This document shows positions 15,367 through 20,277 of a DNA stretch of 20,277 nt, in pieces. Made by a program: the position numbers and the translations under genes. Every line of letters starts with the position of its first letter. Within the stretch, counting starts at the first letter, position 1. Where the stretch lies: the NCBI GenBank assembly GCA_052140165.1, contig JBKQUM010000121.1:1-20277 (forward strand), written 5' to 3'. This stretch comes from Bog-473 sp052140165 (GTDB lineage: Bacteria > Actinomycetota > Acidimicrobiia > Acidimicrobiales > RAAP-2). Under the pieces are notes generated by a model that worked only from the letters and a program-made list of their open reading frames with translations, was not told the DNA's origin and did not search any database.

Positions 15367-16379
15367 GGGGACGGCACTCGCACGGTGGGCACTCGCACCG
15401 ACATCCCGCTGCGGGCCTGCACGTGCACGACCCGGAAAGCGGCGACGCCATTCCGGCTGTCCCGCCACCACGACGGATCGCCGCCGGCGTCCTCGAGATC
15501 GACACCATGCTCGGCGGCTGGGAGAGGGTGACCGCCGGCTACCTGATCGAAGGGCCGGCACCGGTGCTCATTGAGACAGGAAGTCAGACCTCGGTGCCGG
15601 TGCTGCTCGCCGCACTGGGCCAGATCGGGGTCGGCCCCAAGGAATTGGCCGGGGTGGCGGTCACCCACATCCATCTCGACCATGCGGGGGGCGTCGGTGA
15701 CGTGGCCCGTGCCTTTCCCTCGGCCACGGTCTACGTGCACGAGAAGGGGGCGCGGCATCTGGCCGACCCGACCCGCCTCATCGACTCGGCAGCGCGCGTC
15801 TACGGCCCGTTGCTCGACTCCCTCTACGGCCGCCTCGATCCCACGCCGCCCGAGCGTCTCCACGTGCTCGCCGACGGCGAGGAGATCGAGGTCGGCCCGG
15901 GGCGGACCCTGGTGGCCGTGGACTCACCCGGCCACGCCAAGCACCACGTCGGGCTGCATGACTCTCTCAGCGGGGTGCTGTTCGCGGGTGACGCCGTCGG
16001 CGTGAAGCTGCCCGACGGAGGGGTGTTGCGCCCCTCGACCCCGCCGCCGGACTTCGACCTGGACCAGGCCATCACCTCGCTGGGCAAGTTCGCGGCGCGC
16101 CATCCATCTGGCATCGCGCTGGCCCATTACGGACTGCTCGAGCAGCCCGAGGAGCTCCTGGCCGAGGCGGAGGAGACGTTGCGGCTCTGGGCCGAGACGG
16201 CGGAGCAGGCCTACCGCGAGGGCGCCGACATAGCGGATGCCCTGGCGACCCGCTTCGACCCGCTGCTGGGCGACATCGACGCCGCCCACAAGAAGAAGCT
16301 CGACATCATGAACGGCGTCCATTCGAACGCGGCCGGCTTCCAGCGCTGGCTCGAAGGACGCGACGCCGCCAAGAGCTGA
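15363..16379 (+). CDS. Metallo-beta-lactamase-fold hydrolase with His-rich N-terminus
   Basis: This is a metal-dependent hydrolase of about 338 residues. Metal-binding motifs are THIHLDHAGG (HxHxDH), PGHAKHHVG and FAGDAVG. Start choice: GTG at 15363 overlaps the glucose dehydrogenase stop as GTGA, implying translational coupling; GTG at 15423 is an alternative. The longer start adds a His-rich segment (HSHGGHSHRHPAAGLHVHD) that resembles metal-handling tails. The C-terminal third is helical with a Glu-rich stretch (EQPEELLAEAEETLRLWAE) and a KKKLDIMNGVHSNAAGFQRWL end. The family includes glyoxalase II-like thioesterases, lactonases and others. Its place after a glucose dehydrogenase makes a lactone-opening role possible, but nothing in the sequence proves that. 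Confidence 0.85.
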   Translation: MRGRHSHGGHSHRHPAAGLHVHDPESGDAIPAVPPPRRIAAGVLEIDTMLGGWERVTAGYLIEGPAPVLIETGSQTSVPVLLAALGQIGVGPKELAGVAVTHIHLDHAGGVGDVARAFPSATVYVHEKGARHLADPTRLIDSAARVYGPLLDSLYGRLDPTPPERLHVLADGEEIEVGPGRTLVAVDSPGHAKHHVGLHDSLSGVLFAGDAVGVKLPDGGVLRPSTPPPDFDLDQAITSLGKFAARHPSGIALAHYGLLEQPEELLAEAEETLRLWAETAEQAYREGADIADALATRFDPLLGDIDAAHKKKLDIMNGVHSNAAGFQRWLEGRDAAKS

Positions 16380-16413
16380 GGGAGTCGGCAGGTCAGGCGG
16401 GCCGGGCGGGCGC

Positions 16414-16686
16414 TCAGACGACGAGTTTGGCGCGCAGCTCTTCCTGACGGATCTCGAAGTCGTCCAGGGTGATCCGCCCCTCGGCCAGGTCCTCGTGCAG
16501 GGCGGCGAACTGCTCGAGCAGCTGCGTCTGGTCCACCTCGTCGGCCGAGGGGGTCGAGGAGGGCTGGCCGCCCGCGGCGGCCTTATCCTCTCGGCGCGAG
16601 AGGCGATCGTCCATCTTCGCCTTGGCCCTGTCCTTCTTGGCCTGGTCGCGCTGCAATTTTCCGAATGTCGAACGTGCGCGTGCCAC
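16414..16686 (-). CDS. Small SHOCT-like domain protein
   Basis: This 90-residue cytoplasmic protein has no membrane segment. The N-terminal third is strongly basic (MARARSTFGKLQRDQAKKDR), the middle is a Ser/Gly/Pro-rich linker, and the C-terminus (LLEQFAALHEDLAEGRITLDDFEIRQEELRAKL, about 56-88) has the helix-turn-helix pattern and GxIT-x-x-[DE]F core of SHOCT short C-terminal oligomerisation domains. The basic tail may bind nucleic acid, but this is a guess. The GTG start is firmly placed by AAGGAG six bases upstream. It is convergent with the MBL gene (34 bp apart) and lies just downstream of tRNA-Ser(CGA) on the same strand. Confidence 0.75.
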   Translation of the reverse strand: MARARSTFGKLQRDQAKKDRAKAKMDDRLSRREDKAAAGGQPSSTPSADEVDQTQLLEQFAALHEDLAEGRITLDDFEIRQEELRAKLVV

Positions 16687-16798
16687 AGTTCACTCCTTTC
16701 CGGTCGCCGGGGAACGACCAGGTGCTGCCGGCAAGGCGCCTGCCCTGCCGCTGTTCAGCCGCATCTCGCCCATGCGACGGGCCTTCATGGGCCCCGAG

Positions 16799-16884
16799 CG
16801 GAGGAGGTGGGATTTGAACCCACGGTACCCATGAGGCACAACGGTTTTCGAGACCGTCCGATTCGGCCGCTCTCGCACTCCTCC
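16799..16884 (-). tRNA. tRNA-Ser, anticodon CGA
   Basis: This 86-base tRNA reads codon UCG. The acceptor stem is GGAGGAG/CTCCTCC with discriminator G, and no CCA is encoded. The anticodon arm ACGGT-CTCGAAA-ACCGT gives CGA. A long variable arm, typical of serine tRNAs, precedes the T arm GTGGG-TTCAAAT-CCCAC. A TAACAT -10-like hexamer (16897-16892) lies seven bases upstream. Confidence 0.96.
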
Positions 16885-16891
16885 GGGGGGC

Positions 16892-16897
16892 ATGTTA
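16892..16897 (-). promoter_or_regulatory. -10-like TAACAT before tRNA-Ser(CGA)
   Basis: TAACAT on the minus strand fits TANNNT and ends seven bases before the mature tRNA 5' end. No convincing -35 was found. Confidence 0.35.
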
Positions 16898-17031
16898 GTC
16901 GCTCTGACCTGGTCCGGAGGCTCGGGTCAGAGCCCCGGGCCTCCTTCGTGGCGCGAAGAGGGAGGTCAGAAAGGTGCGATCCGTCGCCGTCGACCGCATC
17001 GGCCCGCGGGCCCGGCGCGTGGCCGCCTTGT

Positions 17032-17063
17032 GCCGACACCGCCATTGCAGCGACGGTGTCGGC
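17032..17063 (-). terminator. Hairpin downstream of tadA
   Basis: Perfect 10-bp arms GCCGACACCG and CGGTGTCGGC (17032-17041 and 17054-17063) enclose a 12-base loop, 24 bases past the tadA stop codon. No T-run follows, as is common for actinobacterial intrinsic terminators. It could also act as an RNA 3'-end stabiliser. Confidence 0.5.
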
Positions 17064-17087
17064 GGCGACACGGCGCCGGGATCGCCG

Positions 17088-17564
17088 TCAGTCGCCGACG
17101 CCCGTGGTCGAGACCGACGGTGCAGGTGAGCCGTCGTCCCGCTTCGCCCCGAAGAACGACGTCAGGAGGGCTCCGCACTCGTCGGCCCGCACACCCGGGA
17201 CGACCTCGAGCTCGTGGTTCAGCCGGGGGTCGGCACAGATGTTGTAGAGCGTTCCGCACGCTCCGGCGCGCGGATCGCTGGCGCCGAAGACGAGCCGGCC
17301 CACCCTGGCGGCGACCAGAGCGCCGGCACACATCGGGCAGGGTTCGAGCGTGACGACGACGGTGACATCGGAGAGGCGCCAATTCCCGAGCGCAGCCGCG
17401 GTGTCGCGTATCGCCAGCATCTCCGCATGTGCCGACGGGTCAGCGGTGCGCTCCCGTTCGTTGTGGCGGGCTGCCACCACCTGCCCGCCGACGATCGTGA
17501 CGGCACCCACCGGGACCTCGTCCTCGTGTGCGGCAGTGCGGGCCTGCACGAGGGCGAGCGCCAT
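17088..17564 (-). CDS. tadA: tRNA adenosine(34) deaminase TadA
   Basis: This zinc enzyme converts adenosine 34 to inosine in the tRNA-Arg(ACG) wobble position and is essential in most bacteria. The deaminase motif is clear: His46-Ala-Glu48 (HAE) and PCPMC with Cys76 and Cys79 as zinc ligands, plus GNWRLSDVTVVVTLEPC and FGASDPRAGACGTL. From the ATG at 17564 the protein has 158 residues, and the first helix (MALALVQARTAAHEDEVPVGAV) looks about ten residues short compared with E. coli TadA. The frame stays open upstream (...SPLSDDDA), so a non-standard start is possible, but no ATG or GTG was found there. The C-terminus ends in a Ser/Thr-rich tail. It lies 105 bp downstream of the WD[KQ]F protein gene on the same strand. 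Confidence 0.94.
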   Translation of the reverse strand: MALALVQARTAAHEDEVPVGAVTIVGGQVVAARHNERERTADPSAHAEMLAIRDTAAALGNWRLSDVTVVVTLEPCPMCAGALVAARVGRLVFGASDPRAGACGTLYNICADPRLNHELEVVPGVRADECGALLTSFFGAKRDDGSPAPSVSTTGVGD

Positions 17565-17669
17565 GGCGTCGTCGTCGCTCAGCGGTGAGGGTGGGTCGGC
17601 GGTGGCGATGACCCAGTATGCGAGGTGGCGACGCGGAGTGGGAAGTCCGCCAGACGGCGGGAGGCCGGC

Positions 17670-19313
<1,644 letters not shown>

Positions 19314-19582
19314 GGCTTCGTGGGGCCGGAGTCGACGGTTCTGGAGGCCGCCGGAGGTCTCCCGGCCGCGAGGTCGGCGCGCTGAATCGAGAGGCTCGTG
19401 GGGTGCCTGGAGATCGCACGCAAGAGGCGGTCGATTCCCCGAGCGACCGGAGAGGCAGCCTGGGGCGCGTCGTGGCCATCGGGGGCCGACGCGTCAGAGG
19501 TCGGGTCGACCACCCGGCCGGAAGTTGGGTCCACGTTCAGCTATCGGTCGGGAACCCGGGTGAATTGAGCCTTCTTCGTGAG

Positions 19583-19667
19583 CGGAGGAGGTGGGATTTG
19601 AACCCACGGTTGGTTGCCCAACACACGATTTCCAGTCGTGCCGATTCGGCCGCTCTCGCACTCCTCC
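19583..19667 (-). tRNA. tRNA-Ser, anticodon GGA
   Basis: This 85-base tRNA reads UCC and UCU. The acceptor stem is GGAGGAG/CTCCTCC with discriminator G, and no CCA is encoded. The anticodon arm CACGA-CTGGAAA-TCGTG gives GGA. It has a long variable arm. The acceptor, D-arm and T-arm sequences are the same as in tRNA-Ser(CGA), so the two are recent paralogues or under concerted evolution. Confidence 0.96.
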
Positions 19668-19684
19668 GAGACTGCAGCCCGGTC

Positions 19685-19690
19685 AGGCTA
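19685..19690 (-). promoter_or_regulatory. -10-like TAGCCT before tRNA-Ser(GGA)
   Basis: TAGCCT on the minus strand lies 17 bases before the mature tRNA 5' end and fits TANNNT. No clear -35 was found. Confidence 0.35.
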
Positions 19691-19900
19691 ACGGTCGCGA
19701 CGCCCCTGGATGAGCCGACCGGCGTGGGGACGATCGGTCCGTCGTGGCACTGTCCGGGCATTGTTGTCACTGAGTGGTGACTTTCCTTCATCGGTGGATT
19801 ACTCGGCCGAATTGGTCAAGGGCCGGCGAGGGGACCCGCCGTCATCGACATGGCGGCGGCGCCGCGCCGGCCGCGGAGGAGCCCGTTCCAGACGAACCGC

Positions 19901-19906
19901 TAGCCT
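19901..19906 (+). promoter_or_regulatory. -10-like TAGCCT before SRP RNA
   Basis: TAGCCT lies about 25-30 bases before the 5' end of the SRP RNA stem. Transcription would start around 19913-19921 and the end would then be trimmed. No clear -35 was found. Confidence 0.3.
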
Positions 19907-19929
19907 GGAGCCGCGCCGCCCCGATGTTG

Positions 19930-20041
19930 GGTGCGGTGGCCGGGTCCTGCGCAACGGCCGCTCGTGAATCGAGTCAGGGTCGGAAGGCAGCAGCTCTCAG
20001 CGGGTTTGGCCGTGTGCCGTAGCCAACCTGGCCATCGCACC
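19930..20041 (+). ncRNA. ffs: Signal recognition particle RNA (small, 4.5S type)
   Basis: This is the RNA scaffold of the signal recognition particle, which binds Ffh and delivers membrane proteins to the Sec translocon. The conserved apical domain GTCAGGGTCGGAAGGCAGCA (19973-19992), with its GGAA loop, closely matches the E. coli 4.5S core. The ends pair in a long stem: 19933-19945 with 20026-20038, 13 bp including two G-U pairs. A second stem pairs ACGGCC (19954-19959) with GGCCGT (20008-20013). It is a single-hairpin form of about 110 bases without an Alu domain. Its position just upstream of dnaX, near tadA and a tRNA-Ser, is common in actinobacteria. Exact ends are estimated from the pairing. 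Confidence 0.92.
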
Positions 20042-20104
20042 GGGCCCCGGCGCGACCCGCGCCGCGGGCCCCCGCGGCCCTCCCGGCTCCACCGGTGCCA
20101 CCGG

Positions 20105-20110
20105 TAGGCT
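20105..20110 (+). promoter_or_regulatory. -10 element TAGGCT before dnaX, leaderless-type
   Basis: TAGGCT fits TANNNT and is followed by eight bases and the ATG of dnaX, with no Shine-Dalgarno. Confidence 0.35.
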
Positions 20111-20118
20111 CGGCCACC

Positions 20119-20277
20119 ATGACCACCGTGGACGGCGCCGCCGGCACCGGGGACGACCAGTTCGTCTCGCTCTACCGGCGCTTCCGGCCCCAGAGGTTCG
20201 GCGAGCTGCGGGGCCAGCCCCATGTGGTGCTCGCCCTGCGCAGCGCGGTGCGAGACGGCCACGTGGCCCACGCCTAC
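20119..20277 (+). CDS. dnaX: DNA polymerase III subunit gamma/tau (5' end only)
   Basis: Only the first 53 codons are in the window and the gene runs off the right edge. After about 12 non-conserved residues comes SLYRRFRPQRFGELRGQPHVV, the highly conserved N-terminus of DnaX (usually LYRKYRPxxFxxVVGQ), then LRSAVRDGHVAHAY leading into the Walker A region (just outside). DnaX is the clamp-loader ATPase of the replicative polymerase. The start is the ATG at 20119, after a TAGGCT -10 element. The position after the SRP RNA supports the call. Confidence 0.93.
   Translation, partial: MTTVDGAAGTGDDQFVSLYRRFRPQRFGELRGQPHVVLALRSAVRDGHVAHAY

Noticed and set aside
12589..15561. 990-residue minus-strand open frame opposite GH15 and glucose dehydrogenase
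   Set aside because: Low-complexity Arg/Gly/Val composition, no motifs; the plus-strand genes carry full catalytic motifs.
16777..16794. GGGCC/GGCCC hairpin downstream of tRNA-Ser(CGA) as a terminator
   Set aside because: 5-bp stem only and no T-run.
19766..19781. GTCAC-TGAGTG-GTGAC inverted repeat upstream of the SRP RNA
   Set aside because: Arms of only 5 bp and no second copy or nearby promoter to make an operator convincing.

Overview
High-GC DNA with many GTG starts. The gene content (two LLM-fold F420-type oxidoreductases, a MarP-like CvpA/serine protease, DUF2510 and SHOCT-type small proteins, GH15 plus glucose dehydrogenase, and a tadA / tRNA-Ser / SRP RNA / dnaX block) points to an actinobacterium, perhaps an Acidimicrobiia-like lineage. 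That taxon is inferred from content, not measured. The extreme left edge (1-29) is a run of G then a run of C and looks like an assembly or sequencing artefact.

Layout. (1) 44-2194, minus strand: phosphate uptake, pstB then pstS, with a candidate PHO box and a leaderless-type promoter in front of pstB; pstC and pstA are not visible. (2) 2250-5326: a DUF2510/DUF4328-like membrane protein (-), a divergent NAD(P)-binding epimerase-like protein (+) and a chromate-type transporter (-). (3) 5367-9054: two divergent LLM oxidoreductases, the second followed closely by a long aldehyde dehydrogenase. (4) 9076-12351: a zinc-ribbon membrane protein (-), a predicted lipoprotein beta-propeller with seven paired-cysteine motifs (-) and, divergent from it, a MarP-like membrane serine protease (+). 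(5) 12370-16379: a plus-strand run of GH15 glucosidase/trehalase, glucose 1-dehydrogenase and a metallo-beta-lactamase-fold hydrolase with a His-rich N-terminus, suggesting release of glucose and its oxidation. (6) 16414-20277: a SHOCT-like small protein, tRNA-Ser(CGA), tadA, a large unrecognised membrane protein (three WD[KQ]F motifs, a ~220-residue Ala-alternating helix, one membrane segment), tRNA-Ser(GGA), the SRP RNA and the start of dnaX.

No stretch over 300 bases lacks a gene. The two longest gaps are 19314-19582, where I see nothing convincing, and 19668-19929, which holds candidate promoters for tRNA-Ser(GGA) and the SRP RNA.

Most promising for follow-up: the WD[KQ]F / Ala-helix membrane protein; the four-unit GTT repeat (PHO box candidate) in front of pstB; a recurring TANNNT, 6-8 nt, start-codon arrangement implying leaderless mRNAs at several first genes; and the GH15-GDH-MBL cassette. 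I found no CRISPR array, insertion sequence, prophage or defence locus.
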